Assembly (NCBI GenBank): GCA_029851415.1
Contig: CM056741.1
Coordinates: 86,256,282 to 86,320,281, forward strand
DNA from: Eretmocerus hayati
Lineage: Eukaryota; Arthropoda; Insecta; Hymenoptera; Aphelinidae
Length of the DNA stretch: 64,000 nucleotides
Direction: 5' to 3'
The notes under the pieces are model-generated. The model was not told the origin of the DNA and searched no databases. It was given only the letters and a program-made list of their open reading frames with translations. The first letter of the stretch is position 1; every line of letters starts with the position of its first letter. Made by a program: the position numbers and the translations under genes. Positions 10,639 through 22,844 of the stretch are shown here, one piece after another.

Positions 10639-11000
10639 TTTCGATTAAGTGTCCCCAAACTCGTGTGCGTTTACCAGGGGGTGGCTGGTGGATGCAACAC
10701 GGGGCCTGCGGGCCCCGGTTGTTACCACCAGTACCCTCTGTCCGGCCCGTATCCAGGTGTACCATAATAGTTACACCATGGAAAAATTACAGCGGTGATT
10801 ACGGCGAGGTAAATGCGCGCGGCCTCATATATCCGGGTAGCCCACCCGGGTTATATATTCCCCAAGTCGTTGTCGTCGTCGTCGCCTCCGGACTCCCACG
10901 AAGCAACACCCGCGGTGATCAGCGGTGCAGGTGGGGTTGCCCGCCTGCAGGCACGGCCGGGGTAGCAGCAGCCCATGCTCGGCCGTCGTCGTCGTCGTCG

Positions 11001-11074
11001 CCTCGAGCAGCAGCACCTCAACAAAAAAAAGAAGTATTCCCCGTGAATACTTTGTCTTGAGGTTGCTGCTCGAG
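11001..11074. repeat. Hairpin with A-rich arm
   Basis: The left arm starts CCTCGAGCAGCAGCACCTCA and ends AAGTATTC (11001-11039). It pairs with 11044-11074 around a very short loop, with small differences in the A-run. Confidence 0.65.
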
Positions 11075-11135
11075 GCACGACGAGAGAGTTGCGAAGATTT
11101 TGCCCCAAAAACGCTGTGAGGATTTATCGTCACAG

Positions 11136-11164
<29 letters not shown>
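11136..11164. repeat. (TA)n microsatellite
   Basis: This is a run of about 14 TA dinucleotides directly after 'cgtcacag'. Confidence 0.95.
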
Positions 11165-11166
<2 letters not shown>

Positions 11167-11553
11167 CTGGTCTCTGGTTGCGTATATATATATGAATATT
11201 TCAAATTGTGAAGTATTGGTTCATCAAAGTTGGATCAGATGAATTGTAATTTTAAAAGAATGATTGAAGTGCGTTTGGATTTGGGATGTCTTATAATACT
11301 GGATACTTGAAAGAATGAAATAATTTATCTGATTTCAAGTAGATATAGAAATCCAGTTATCCTATGGCTTTTAGAAAAGAATGAGATAGAATTACAGAAG
11401 TGATAGATTCTATTTTATTCAAATCAAGTTATAAAATCTTGGTCAGAAATGAAAACTTATCGTCTAAATATAATTTGAATAGCTTAACATAGGCGCACTT
11501 ACAAGTCTACTCGAAGGAATGATGATTCTTTAAGGCAGGAACGTATAAGCAGG

Positions 11554-11681
11554 GCGAATTCGTAGCTGGCCCTTATGCAGCTGAGGCGGGTATCGTCGGC
11601 CTTCTTTTCGACGAAGAGCGAATTCGGAGCTGGCCCTTGGACAGCTGAGACGGGTATCCTCGGTCTACTTTTCGACGGAAT
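11554..11681. repeat. Tandem duplication, 64-bp unit
   Basis: Two units begin GCGAATTCGTAGCTGGCCC (11554) and GCGAATTCGGAGCTGGCCC (11618). Both continue through 'cagctgagRcgggtatc' and 'cttttcgacgRa'. Confidence 0.85.
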
Positions 11682-11935
11682 TAATCTGACTTATTGGTCC
11701 GCACTTTTTCGAACTTTGCTTTGTCGTGTGTTTTCTAGGCACACTGGGCAAAACGGTACGTGTCTCAAAGACTCACAAAGCTTTACTAACTGAATCGAGT
11801 CAGTGACTAATCGAAGAATTAATTTTGATGTTCGAATTTATACGTTTGGACACGAGCTAATTTTGATGACTTGAAGTAATTTCGAAACTGTCCTCTTTAA
11901 AATTGATTTTGGAATTGACTTACTTTCGGAACTGT

Positions 11936-12063
11936 AACACTTGTAACACATGTGTTACACCATTCATAAGATGTGTGTAACTCGGGTGTTACACTTGTAA
12001 TACATGTGTTACACCATTCATAAGATATGTGTAACACGGGTCGTGTTACACTTGTAACACATG
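11936..12063. repeat. Tandem repeat of ACACTTGTAACACATGTGTTACACC type
   Basis: About two and a half units of roughly 60 bp, each with palindromic ACACATGTGT and 'cattcataagatRtgtgtaac'. It lies near the right end of the LTR-like insertion. Confidence 0.8.
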
Positions 12064-12783
12064 TAATTTGGACTACGGCAATTTTGCTGATTGCATCTTG
12101 ACCTGCTTACACATTCCTGCTGATCAAGTTAAAATAATATTTCTCCATGTTGAGAAATATTATTCTAACTGTTGCGTCGTCTGGGACGCCACACCTACGT
12201 ATTTTGACCCGCTGAAGACGATGGTTCTAGAACGCTACGATGCAACTTTGGAGCTGTATAAGCTAATTAGTCCATCTGGTGTTTGGAAAAAAGTCCAATT
12301 TTGCAATAAATTTTTAAAGAATCATAAAACGGGCTAGAATTGACCCATTCGAACGTTGGAGGTCGCAATCTCCTTGGTTTGTCATATACTTTAGAGGAAA
12401 AAATTGTCCGATACCCATAGATAAAGTGGTTCGACGTGAGGAATTTTTTCTTGACCCCATTTTAACCCATCTTTGTAGTACGCTAGATCTAGCGACTGAG
12501 TGCGCGGTTTTGATGCCACACGATCTTTCTCATGCTGATAGGTCCTTCCTGAGCAGAATTCTCAGTTCTAGGATCCTGCCACTAGGTGGCGTACTGACCT
12601 CCCGTACATTGCTTTAGGTTAGGAGGGCACTGGTCTCATATAAGTGTTTCATCCTACGTTTATTCTTATAGAGTATACCTCCACGATTCATCGCCAGGAG
12701 CCTTTTTGTACCAAGTCGAACATTGTCGAAGTATCTATTGACTACCTTCGTGGAATTGGCGTGTTGTTGGATGGTAGACGAAA

Positions 12784-14550
12784 TTGGTTCCAGTAACTGA
12801 TCCCAAACGACACTGTGACGGTATTGTTCAAGGCTGCCCTGGTGATCAATCGCCGGAAAGATGTCTCGCCAATACAAATGTGACATTGATCCAAATCACT
12901 TCTGTTATGTGTCTAGCGAGTATACATTTTAAAAAGAGAGGCGCGCGCAATTCCACAACCACATTGCAGAAAGCATATGAAAATTACTTCGGATTTGTGC
13001 CTGAAAATTTGGACAGAACGTGGGCTCCTGATACCATATGTTTAACCCCTTCACTCAGATTAGAACCACAGACTAAACGTCATCTCAATTTTCCAACGCC
13101 CACACTGTGGCGAGAACAGAAAGATCATGTCTATGACTGTCACTTCTGTTTGTCTCAAGTAAGAGGACATTCTTCAAAAACTAAGCATTTGATGAAATAT
13201 CCAGTAGTTTCTCCCGTAACAAGACCCGTGCTTGGCCTACCCAAGCATTTTGCTACAGTTTCATCGCAAGATGTTGAGATGCAAGATTCGCAGCAGTCAT
13301 CGGAAAGTCAGGCAACCAGTTCTCAATACTCTAGTGTCGATTCCGGGCAGGAAACGAGAGATCAGATGCTTCAAAAACCTTGTCTCTTTAATCAAGAAAG
13401 GCTCAACGATACGATCGGAGATTTAGAGCTCTCAAAGAGGAAAGCGGAACTTCTAGCTTCTCAATTGAGAGGAATGAACCTTCTCGAAAAAGGAGTTCGC
13501 ATGACATATTTCAGAGATCGAGAGTCAGAGTTTAGAGGATATTCCAGTGAGGAGAGCAAAAATGTGTACTGCTGTGATATCAAAGGTCTTTATGACGAGT
13601 TTCAATGTGAGCACGTTCCCGAGGAATGGCGTCTGTTTATCGACTCGAACAGAACCAGTTTAAAAGCTGTTTTACTGCATAATGGAATTGATAGGCCTAC
13701 AATTCCCATTTTTTACGGTACACAAACTAAAGAGAACTATGAAAATGTCAAGAATCTCCCTGAAAAGGTTAATGACAAACAATATGGTTGGAATTCATAT
13801 GGTGATTTCAAAATTATTAGCATTGTTCTTGGGTTACAGTTGGGATATACGAAGTATATGTGTTTTATTCGCGAATGAGGCTCTCGTATGAGAGCTGAGC
13901 ACTACGCGAACAAAGATTGGCCCAAAAGAGAGCACATTGTGCCAGGTGTGGAGAACGCTATCGCTGAGTCCTTAATTGATCCTAAGAAAGTATTCCTGCC
14001 ACCACTACACATCAAATTAGGCTTAGTAAAAAACTTTATCAAGGCAATGGATAGGACAGCAGAGGGATTCTTCTACCTGAAAGAAAAGTTCCCGCGCATA
14101 TCGGAGGCGAAATTAAAGGAGGGCGTATTGATTGATCCTGACATCAGGAAATTGATGCTTGATTACACATTCGATCAGAAATCGGCAGGAATCGAACTAA
14201 AAACATGGGAATCTGTGAAAGATGTCATAACAAATTTTTTAGGGAATAAAAAGTCAGGAAATTATAAAGTTCTGGTTGACGAAATCCTGGCGAATTTCAG
14301 AACTATGGGGGTTTCAGAACATGAGTCTCAAAATTCATATGATGGATTGCCACTTGGATTTCTTCCCTGAAAATCTTGGAGCAGTAAGTGATGAACATAG
14401 AGAGAGATTCCATCAGGATATCAGAGTTAGAACAAAGATATGGTATCATTAATAGTAAAAATATGTTAGCTGACTACTGTTGGTTCCTACTGTCTGGAGA
14501 CTCCAATTTACAAAAGAGAAAATCATCAAGGAAGTCATTCTAATACTTCA
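12784..14550 (+). pseudogene. EnSpm-like transposase, copy 1, broken
   Basis: The frame opens near 12784 and ends at TGA 13876-13878. It then continues in the same frame from 13879 to 14370. Copy 2 has TGG at the equivalent position, so the TGA is a nonsense change at a tryptophan. Near 14310 a frameshift moves the end of the protein into another frame, where HLDFFPENLGAVSDEH and ERFHQDI are read to about 14550. Landmarks are a zinc-finger-like LWREQKDHVYDCHFC segment, LPPLHIKLGLVKNF, and HLDFFPENLGAVSDEH followed by FHQDI. I recognise this as an arthropod transposon protein family with many genomic copies. The TIRs and TSD suggest it is the transposase of the EnSpm-like element around it. 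Catalytic residues were not assigned. Confidence 0.75.
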
Positions 14551-15312
14551 ATGACAAATCTGAGGATGTTCGTACAATTTCAACCCAAAGGAGACCCAAA
14601 TAAATTTTTTATTCACCCATCTGTGATAGAGATGCTCTGATACTATAGAATCCGCGCACTCAGTCGCTAGATCTAGCGTACTACAAAAATGGGTTTGAAT
14701 AAGGCCGAAAAACAATTCCTGACGTCGAACCACTTCATCTATGGGTATCGCACAATTTTTCTCTCTAAAGTATATGAAAAATAAAGGAAATTGCGACCTC
14801 CAACGTTCGAATTGGTCTAGTCTAGCCCGTTTTCTGATTCTTTAAAAATTCATCACAACATTTGACTTTTTTCCAAACACCAGGTGGACTAATTAGCTTA
14901 TATAGCTCCAAGGTTGCATCATAGCGTTCTGAAACCACCGGGATCGTCTTCAGCGGGTCAGAATACGTAGGAAAATATATTGTGATATACATTTTGACCA
15001 ATCGGTACTCCCTGGCTAAGTGATCTTCAATTTACACAATTAGCAAAGAACGTGAAAGACGCTGTTTTATCTTAAATCAGTTTTCTTTCGATTCATAAAA
15101 AGTCCTGACGTATAGGCGCGAAACTGAGGTCGGATTCGGTTTCAGCGTCGAAAAATACACAAGAAAATCATTGTCCGGCCCATGCGACATTTGCGACCCA
15201 AAATTTTGTTGCACAGTGTATTTATTGAGTAACTTGAAGATTAGAGCAAAAAGACAAATATGACGAGGTTTTATCATGATTAAGTTCCTTCTTAGGCTTT
15301 TACCGGTGGTTA

Positions 15313-16918
15313 CACTGTAAAAATCCCGGTGTGAATCCATAGGCGCGTCTGTGAATTCCCAGGTGAGTTCGTACAGAGCAGTACCATTCTGAGAACGTTA
15401 TTATTGCAGTAGTCGACAACGTTGAATAACACGCGTCTAGAGACTTCTTATACAGCGACTGTCTACATACACGGTAGGGCTGAACCAACTTCAAATGCGA
15501 CTGAAAGTAACTCCCGAGATTCCAACGGGATATTCGAATACATGTCAAAATACGTGAACAAAAAAATGCTTGTCGTAAGATATGAGGCCGATTTCGAGAA
15601 AAACGACCATTGGGTCTCGAAAATCGGTTTTTATCAAAAAACGTATAGATTTGTGTGGTTTTGGGTCATACGGTGGGATTCTGTTTCAACATTCTTAATC
15701 ATCTATCCTTACCTCAGAATAGTGATGGGAAGCAACAGGAACTCCCCCGCTCGAACATCCATCTCGATTTGGACCATCGTCTTAAGGTAGTTGTCCACTA
15801 AAATTAAGAGATTACATAATGCTTTGTAACTTGGTGAGAAATCAACATCAAGTATTAATGAATATGATTGTAAGATCTCATGAAGAATAATCGTTCCGTT
15901 TCGGAGCCCTAGTCATTAAAAAACCGGTCGTTTTGGTCAAATTCAACATTGCGCTTATGGGAGAGGGCACATGAAATGGCACACTTTTGGGTTTCACAGC
16001 CAATCGAGATCACAGAAAATGATGAGAAGGAGGAAAAAGTTCATACAGAGATGAATCTTTTGGTCAAGTCCGCTCAAGATTGATCGTCTAGTTTTTCCGT
16101 TGCAGTTATCGGAAAATTGGGATTGCGAAACGGCCTCCGCGCAAATACTGTTTATACGAGAATTATCAGCTGGTTTGGAAAGATTTTGATCAAAGACGTA
16201 GATTAGCCCATTCTAGCTCGCCTTCTGATGGTCAAAACAGATTAATACGCTAAAATTATTATTTCGTTCAAATCTATGTTAGTGGAAAAGTGAGGTTAGG
16301 TAGCCATTGACTCACGTAGTTGGTGGACAACTACCTTAACATGTTATAGTGCATCGATATCACCACCTTGCCCATCACTATTCTGAGGTAAGGATAGATG
16401 ATTAAGAATGTTGAAACAGAATCCCACCGTATGACCCAAAACCACACAAATCTATACGTTTTTCGATAAAAACCGATTTTCGAGACTCAATGGTCATTTT
16501 TCTCGGAATCGGCCTCATATCTTACAACAAAAATTTTTTTGTTAACGTATTTTGACATGTATTTGAATATCCCGTTGGAATCTCGGGAGTTACTTTCAGT
16601 CGCATTTGAAGTTGGTTCAGCCCTACCGTATAACCTTCTGAGAACGTATAACTTTCTGAGAACTGTCAGAACTCAGGCGCCCGTCATCACGCACTTCTAG
16701 GCACTGAAAACCACGGAACTAGTGCTGAAAAGGGCGAAACCCACGACGCCTGTGATTTTGCAGGCAACCTGGTGTTTGTACAATTTCCGACCTGGTAGAA
16801 ACTCACGCTGGTCCGGTAAAAGTCACATTCTCAGCCCGGTATTTCTACCATGCTGAGCACTGGGCTCATGGTTTCCAATGCCCAACACCGTAAGAGTACA
16901 TCGGGAGTTTTTACAGTG
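15313..16918. mobile_element. TIR element with CACTGTAAAAA ends and TA flanks
   Basis: The ends are CACTGTAAAAATCCCGG and its inverted form, each flanked by TA (15311-15312 and 16919-16920). There is no transposase frame. Most of the interior is the nested inverted-repeat element at about 15469-16630. The element at 53192-55336 has similar ends (CACTGGAAAAAA) and TA flanks. Confidence 0.6.
15469..16630. mobile_element. Nested inverted-repeat element (CACGGTAGGGC ends)
   Basis: The left arm (about 15469-15800) and right arm (about 16320-16630) are inverted repeats with a central 500-bp region. The arm contains 'ggctgaaccaacttcaaatg' and 'tcccgagattccaacggga', related to the arm of the element at 22964-24482 ('tcccgtgattccaacggga'). 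It is probably a non-autonomous DNA transposon of the same family. Confidence 0.6.
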
Positions 16919-17699
16919 TAGAAATACTGTATAATATCCGAACTTCAACTGTACACTCTGAGAGTGTTCACGTGCAAAATGGGTTGACATTCCTCGAACA
17001 TTACAAATTTTTCTACATTTTCGTATAACGTGCTCATCAGATTCCAATGAACCACCGTATGAATTAGCACAAGCATCCGACGCATGAGATATAGGTTATC
17101 AACTTCGGCTCTCTTGTGATTCGCTCATGATTTGACGTTGGATATTCCCCAGGTTCTCTATTCGAAGTGACCGAAGCTCACGGAAAGATTTGAGCGTACT
17201 CGTTGTTGGGTCATCCACAACTCAGCGTGATTAGGGCAACAATTGATCAGACAGTCCTCCGTGATCTAGCAATCATTGCAATGCTCTCTGACATTGCGTG
17301 CTGAATCTCCAAGAATATCAATTCTGATGATTTGACGCATGGGTCTTTGAGTCTCGTAAAATTCCTGCCGTGTCAAGTTGAGACGTAATTGAACCTCTCT
17401 GTCGAGTTTCATCAAAATCAGTTCGGCAAATCTCTACCGGAAAGACTGCCCTGAAAAGGGTTCAGAACGATTCTCAAATGATGGTGAATCGGAACGGAAT
17501 GAAGTACATCGAGCTACATGTACGGTACCCGCGAATGATGTAGTAGTTAGTAAGCAAACATATCTTACTTCATCATTTCCCTGGTCTGTAGCTACAAATC
17601 CGGTAATTCTCGCGTGTGATTGATTCTGGATCCTTCGATGACTTTATAAGTAGTTCCGATGGCCACTTCTGACGGGAAACTGGCTGGCATATGAAAGTA
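16919..17699. other. No gene or repeat recognised
   Basis: This is moderately AT-rich DNA without coding features or clear internal repetition. Confidence 0.4.
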
Positions 17700-18440
17700 C
17701 TCCACAATTTTGGTCCACTCGCGATCAATATAGGTAAAGGATTGGGATAACTTTTGTGATATCGGCTCCCCTGGTCCTTATGAGGCCTTGGCGGCAATGT
17801 GAGGACCTCTATACCCGCGCAATTCATGGGTAATTGACATGATACTACATTCAAACAACTCTCATGATTGCAGAGCCCGCGGAACCCAGTCTCAAATCTC
17901 GATTGTTGGATCATCTGTGATAGATATACCTAGAAGGAGAATCGTGAAAACTCGAGTGTAATCGAGGCTCCTGGTTCTTGGCGGTAATGTACGGAGCTCT
18001 TTTTGGGCGCAAATGATAGATGTCTGATACCGCAATACACTCGAGCAATTCTCATCATTGCAGAACTCGCGGAACCCAGATCCAATAGTCGACCTTGTGA
18101 TGAATATAGGTAGAGGATCGCGTAAACTCAGGTGAAATCGAGTCTCCTGATCCTTGGCGGCAATTTGTAGAGCTCCATCTGGGCGAGAATGATAGGCAAT
18201 TGACACCAGAATGGAATCGAACAACTCTCATCATTGCAGAAGTCGCGGAACCCAGATTCAAAATTCGATCTTGTGATGGATACAGGTGGAGAGCCTTGGA
18301 AACTCGAGTAAAATCGAGTCCCCTGGTTCTTGGCGGCAATGTACAGATCTCTATTTGGGCGCAAATGATGGATGATTGACACAACAATACACTCAGACAA
18401 TTCGCGTTATTGCAGAACTCGCGGAACCCCGATTTGAATC
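17700..18440. repeat. Tandem repeat, about 4 units of 165-185 bp
   Basis: Each unit carries 'gatcctYggcggYaat', a 'gggcgcaaatgat' block and 'attgcagaRctcgcggaaccc', in the same order. Units start near 17730, 17916, 18091 and 18256. Long minus-strand frames across the units arise from the repetition and I do not read them as genes. Confidence 0.75.
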
Positions 18441-18444
18441 ATGA

Positions 18445-18905
18445 TTTTCGGCTCAGTCGTGGCTCAACAGAGGTAATATTTCGACATGGAATTCCCGTTC
18501 TTCCGATTGGCGTGGTCAGATTCCCCGTGAATCCCCAAAAACCCTTCAAAACCTGCCAAAAACCCCCAGAAATCACGAAAAACCCCCGGAATCAGAGTTT
18601 TTTAAGTAACTGGGAACGGTTTTCGATTTCCGAACGGGAATCTACAACTTTGTCTACCCCAACTCTCAGGTTCAAGTGCATTCCCTCCGAGTGGAACCAC
18701 TCTTTGGGTCGATTTCCTCCAGATTCTTGCATTCTGGAGGATGTCACCATCGTAGACTGCTCGGAAGCAGAGGGAAAAGGATTCAGAAACCAGGCGTAGA
18801 AAGTGACAAAATGACCACTTGGAGGATCCCAAAATCGTCCGTTTTGACGAGGCGATTGATATTGTCCCATAACCGTTTTTGTTCAACACTGTGCATCGTG
18901 GAGAG
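18445..18905 (-). repeat. Dispersed repeat, copy 2 (inverted relative of 6551-6985)
   Basis: The reverse complement of this segment aligns with 6551-6985. It directly follows the tandem repeat block. It contains minus-strand frames, but the match is similar in all frames, so coding is unproven. Confidence 0.55.
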
Positions 18906-19567
18906 AGAGGTATAGCTACATTGCACATGTTTGAACTCCAAATACCCCCCTCCCCCCCTCAGTGACAGCAATATGAGAATAAATAATAGAAGAACGGTTG
19001 CTAATAGGCTGAAATCTGGCCCAAACGGATTCGGCTGGAAATCACGTGAGATACTCGTCTTGGGTGTCAGAGTATGCATATGAATTTTCTCCGCATGGAA
19101 CCTACTCACACACATTTTATCGGTAAGTGACACCATCACACGTACTTCTACTTATTCCTCCTTACTTGAAACTGTGTACTGCCATGAAGGGCCCACGGGC
19201 ATCCTGTTACAGATCATTGCACGCTCAATTTTGCAAGCTACCGTCTCATCTATAAATATCAGTGGATTTCGACTGCTTGCAATCAATTTGAGTACATCTA
19301 CGTGGAAGCTTTCTTGGAGGTTATGTTATAACCTATAATTCAACAACTACATTGCCTGCCACACGTGTTTGAGAATCGCAGACTCCATTCAGCTACCTAC
19401 GTCAGTCGTCAGGTGGCGCCAAGAACCTCCCACTACGCAGAGTTCTACTGTACCATCTCAAGGATTTGTTTTTGTTCTGCAAGTTTGAAGCCCGCTTACA
19501 AGTTCAGAATCGTGTTTCTGCTACAATTCTGTGTGTCTTGAAGTGGAAGTGTCAGTGTTTTTCATAA

Positions 19568-20782
19568 GTACTCATATCTTTTAGGCTGCAAGCGCAGGGA
19601 ATTGAGTTTAAGGACGATCCTGAGGCTCCTCCCTGGTTCAACCGTTTTATGCGTAGGTTTGATGAGCAGAACAGAGAAAATTATAAGAAAGTCGAAATAC
19701 TTGTGACGCGGTTGAATGACCTAGAGAAATCAATTCGTATTTCTCAAAATCGACTCTATGCAGAATTTACTGATGTCCAGTCTCAAGTTAAAAGTCTAGC
19801 TCAAAATTTGCTTAACGTTGACACGCCTGAAATTCGTATCGCTGGCATTCCTGATGAACTCAAATCTGAACCGGAACAAGCAGTCTCTAAAGTTTTAGAA
19901 TCGATCGGAGTGAAAGAATGCGTTGCTCAAGTGAGTGAAATTTCTCAATGGGCTCCGCATAAGAATGTGGCTAATTCCGCAGCAACACGCAACTCGATTT
20001 CACATACAAAATCTTGCTCTACTCATACTTTGAAAATCAAATTATCCTCGACTCTTACGCGAGACAAGATTCTTTCTCGTGTTCCTAAACTCCGAAACAT
20101 GACTGCGAATTCAATATTTGAAGCTGGTGGAAATTAAAGAGTATATGTGTCTTCGCTCTGGCCGAAACCTGCGTATGAATTGCTCCGTGCTGCGTCTCAA
20201 AAGGCTAAAGATCTAAAGTACTTGCATCCAATCGTCCGCAACAATATCGTATGTATGCACTCCCAGAAGAATTCGCCTCTCATCCCTGTATACTCCGAAG
20301 GTGATCTCGATCGCCTCTCACCAATTATTTCGTGAATCAAGATAGCTTCTGCTGTAGACGTCCAATACACATTGTTTTTTATTCTCTTTTTCCAACAAAT
20401 TCTCGATAATTTCCTCTTTTTCACTCGTAATGGAGTACTTCTCTTCCTTTCATCTGTGTCACTATACTAAGTCATGAGGCTGTATATTTCACAAGAATTC
20501 CCACTTTTTCTTGCTAAGCTATACTTCATATGCAATTCTTGTACTTGACAAATCTTTAGATAATCCATCAATACTATTGTGAGTTCAAGTCTCGTTTATT
20601 CGTATCTCATTACGCATATACGTCCATTACCTCTGTAATGACATAATCTTTTGGAATTTTTGATATAATACCTCATTATTTACCTGAATATGTAAGCTAT
20701 TGCTGTAAACATCTATAACAGGGCTGAGTAGGGTCCCACCCCAAAGCTCCAATAAACAAAAAATCAATCAATCAATCAATCA
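19568..20782 (+). mobile_element. LINE-like unit with ORF1 only and an (AATC)n tail
   Basis: An ORF1-type coding region (to 20337) is followed by about 400 bp of AT-rich 3' sequence, 'ctccaataaacaaaaaatc', and an (AATC)n tail ending at 20782. No endonuclease or RT follows, so the unit looks like a non-autonomous retroelement comparable in layout to mammalian HAL1. The 5' limit is uncertain: the open frame starts at 19568 after a stop, just before a 'ttttag' that could be a splice acceptor. A TIR element starts exactly at the tail. Confidence 0.6.
19586..20337 (+). pseudogene. LINE ORF1-type protein (coiled coil plus FP-like domain), one stop codon
   Basis: One frame runs to TGA near 20337, interrupted only by TAA at 20135-20137. 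The first ATG is at 19649, but open frame extends upstream (LQAQGIEFKDDPEAPPWFNRF). From about 19650 there is a heptad pattern (VEILVTRLNDLEKSI, then VQSQVKSLAQNLL). A central RRM-like segment (IRIAGIPDEL, then TRDKILSRVPKL) follows. After the stop comes an FP-like domain (RVYVSSLWPKPAYELLRAA, KAKDLKYLHP, then VYSEGDLDRL). The order matches ORF1 proteins of arthropod LINEs, which bind RNA. The stop falls just before the last domain, and with a sense codon there the protein would be about 250 residues. Confidence 0.7.
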
Positions 20783-22311
20783 CAAGGGGAGCACTTGACT
20801 TCCAAGACACGAATCTTCCCCAAAATGTTTTCACAGTTTGGTTCCACCTAGAATATGAAGAATCCAGAGTTACTCCGTTAAATGGGCCTTGTGTTCAGAG
20901 TGACAAGCAAAAACGTTAGCATTGCGAGTATGTTTATATATGAGGGTTTCCATGGAACTTTTAACTATTGATCCTCTGGAATGAAAAAAAAAATTTTCTC
21001 GTCGCACACGTTTGAAATGGGTTTCATGTGATTCTTAGACCTTGAAAATATGTGAGAAAAATGGTGCCACTCTCTTCCAAGCCGAGGTATCTGGTTCAGA
21101 ACGACATGTACGGAATTTCACACTTGAAACATTCGTGAATCAACTTCAATCGAATAGATTCGATTCAAAACATTGTCTAGACGATCGATACGGATTATAT
21201 TTTGCCTGACTTGACTTGAAGATGAATTTCATCATCGATTTCTCCGAAATTCGATGTGAATTTCCAAAATCGAGTCAAGAGCTATGAGTCTCATTTCAAT
21301 TTCTAGAATACACTGTGGTGTTATTTTGTTCATATTTCAGCCGTATACTATTTAAAAATCAAGAAAATCGCAATACCATCACATTTAGAGGCTTATTTAG
21401 CTTACCATCCGGATTCAAATATTTCTCCTCAGCTTCTCACAGAAATACCGATCCACAATTGCAACTCAAAACAGTGCGGTTATATCCTTTTTGTGATGAA
21501 GAAAAAAGAGCACAACGTCCCAACCCTGTGCTTCGCGTCTCCTGAGTATGACATCAAAAAATGACCATTTTCAAAGCCAGTGGCGCGATAACTTTATGAG
21601 CTTTGAAGCTTTATGAAATTTGTCCGGATCAACGCACACTCACAAACCCAACGGGATTCGAATTGTCTTCTTTTTAACTTCGAGAACTCATTGCTAAATT
21701 CTCCGTTTCACACAAGGTATTTCATCATTTTCGTAAACAATAGCCAGAGAAAGTTTTCCCACGATACTCGGTTACATCGATAAATGAGAGCTAATATCAT
21801 AGCCAAATCAGCGCACACCTTTGAATCTAAGATTTTTCCAAAATATGAGATTGGTAGATGGATATATCATTCCACCGAAGTAGTTGAGGCATAGGTATTT
21901 TAGTTACAGCCTTATCAATTTAAAAAATTGCGTTGGTACGTTTGTAAACTACCCAAAAATCATCTTTTGCGGTCTGCTATTGACAAATCAGGATGCGTTT
22001 CAACAAAAAATAATGTAGTCCATATTGAATGATGCCAAATACTATGAAATGTCACTTTTGCGCACTCCGAATAGTTCAAAATACTCCTGAAACACTGCAG
22101 TAACACAAAAGTTGAAAGTTCCGTGGAAACCCTCATATATATCATTTTCTCACATGGGCCTGTATGAGCAATGTTATTGACATACGCTGTAGCTCTGAAC
22201 ACGAGGCCCAATTGACCGAGTTACTCTAGATTCTTCATATTCTAGGTGATACCAAACTGTAAAAAAATTTCAGGGAAGATTGATAACCCGCAAGTTAAGT
22301 GCTCTCCTTGT
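20783..22311. mobile_element. TIR element with CAAGGRGAGCACTT ends and TCA duplication
   Basis: About 190 bp at each end are inverted repeats of one another. Both include a 'tttttacagtttggt' type block and 'cctagaatatgaagaatc'. TCA flanks both sides (20780-20782 and 22312-22314). No transposase was recognised inside. A third, isolated copy of the end region lies at 44885-45045. Confidence 0.65.
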
Positions 22312-22844
22312 CAGTTTCGCTCCGGAGACAAAAACGCTCCCCATTTAAAATGAACGTGTACGGGACTCTTTTGCATCGTTCGCTGGAACCGCCCAACTTC
22401 CCAAGATGAGCGAATGATATATTATTCTATATCAAAAAATACAACTTTTCTAGGTATTTTCCTGTTCGGGAAATTTTGCGCTTGCATCCAAAAACCACCA
22501 ATGCAGTGGAGTTTATGAATTTTTTTGACTTTTAAGCATAAATAATCGAATTGGGTGGGTTTAACACAAAAATGTAGGTCTTGTCCTAAGCTCTCATCCA
22601 GTAGGTGTTGATATCCAGTTTCTCCCTGCAGGTGGTGAGAGAAGAGGTAAAAGAGTCAAAATACGATAATTTTCGTATTTTCTAGCCAGAGGAAGCTAAA
22701 AATGGACAATATCGAAAATACATCTGAAAAATTCTTGAAGAATACTCAACTTGATTCCTCATCATTTTTTCTAAAAGAACGCTTTGATTTCGAACTGTGA
22801 TTCCCGACATTGCCATGATGGGAATTCCTGGGAATTCATTCGAT

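Larger units (their letters stand above)
8254..12193. mobile_element. LTR-like insertion (TG...CA ends, CCTA duplication) inside the EnSpm-like copy
   Basis: The boundary was read by comparison with the intact terminal repeats at 14965-15010 and 30150-30190. The insert starts TGTTACGACCCGAG and ends GGGACGCCACA, flanked by CCTA (8250-8253 and 12194-12197). TG/CA ends and a 4-bp duplication point to an LTR retrotransposon, and the start forms a small hairpin common at LTR ends. The start sequence is not repeated inside, and no gag, protease, RT or integrase was seen. It is either a very long solo LTR or a non-autonomous element. It contains a GGCC-rich stretch, a GC-rich hairpin block and several tandem repeats. 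Confidence 0.65.
8003..15218 (+). mobile_element. EnSpm/CACTA-like DNA transposon, copy 1 (split by an LTR-like insertion)
   Basis: The ends are CATTGTGCAAC at 8003 and the inverted GTTGCACAGTG at 15218, both with a TAT flank. The first 250 bp of each end are inverted repeats of one another. Copy 2 (29928-33478) has the same ends with TTA flanks. The consensus start CACTG plus a 3-bp duplication fits the CACTA (CMC) superfamily. The inside encodes the broken transposase at 12784-14550. The left terminal repeat is interrupted at 8254-12193. Without that insertion the copy would be about 3.3 kb, close to the 3.55 kb of copy 2. Confidence 0.75.

Noticed and set aside
9512..11133. Frames of 80-149 residues on both strands
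   Set aside because: GC-rich hairpin DNA with few stops gives long frames by chance. Composition is abnormal and no domain is recognisable.
17573..18400. Minus-strand frames of 90-113 residues
   Set aside because: They resemble each other because the DNA is a tandem repeat; no family motif is present.
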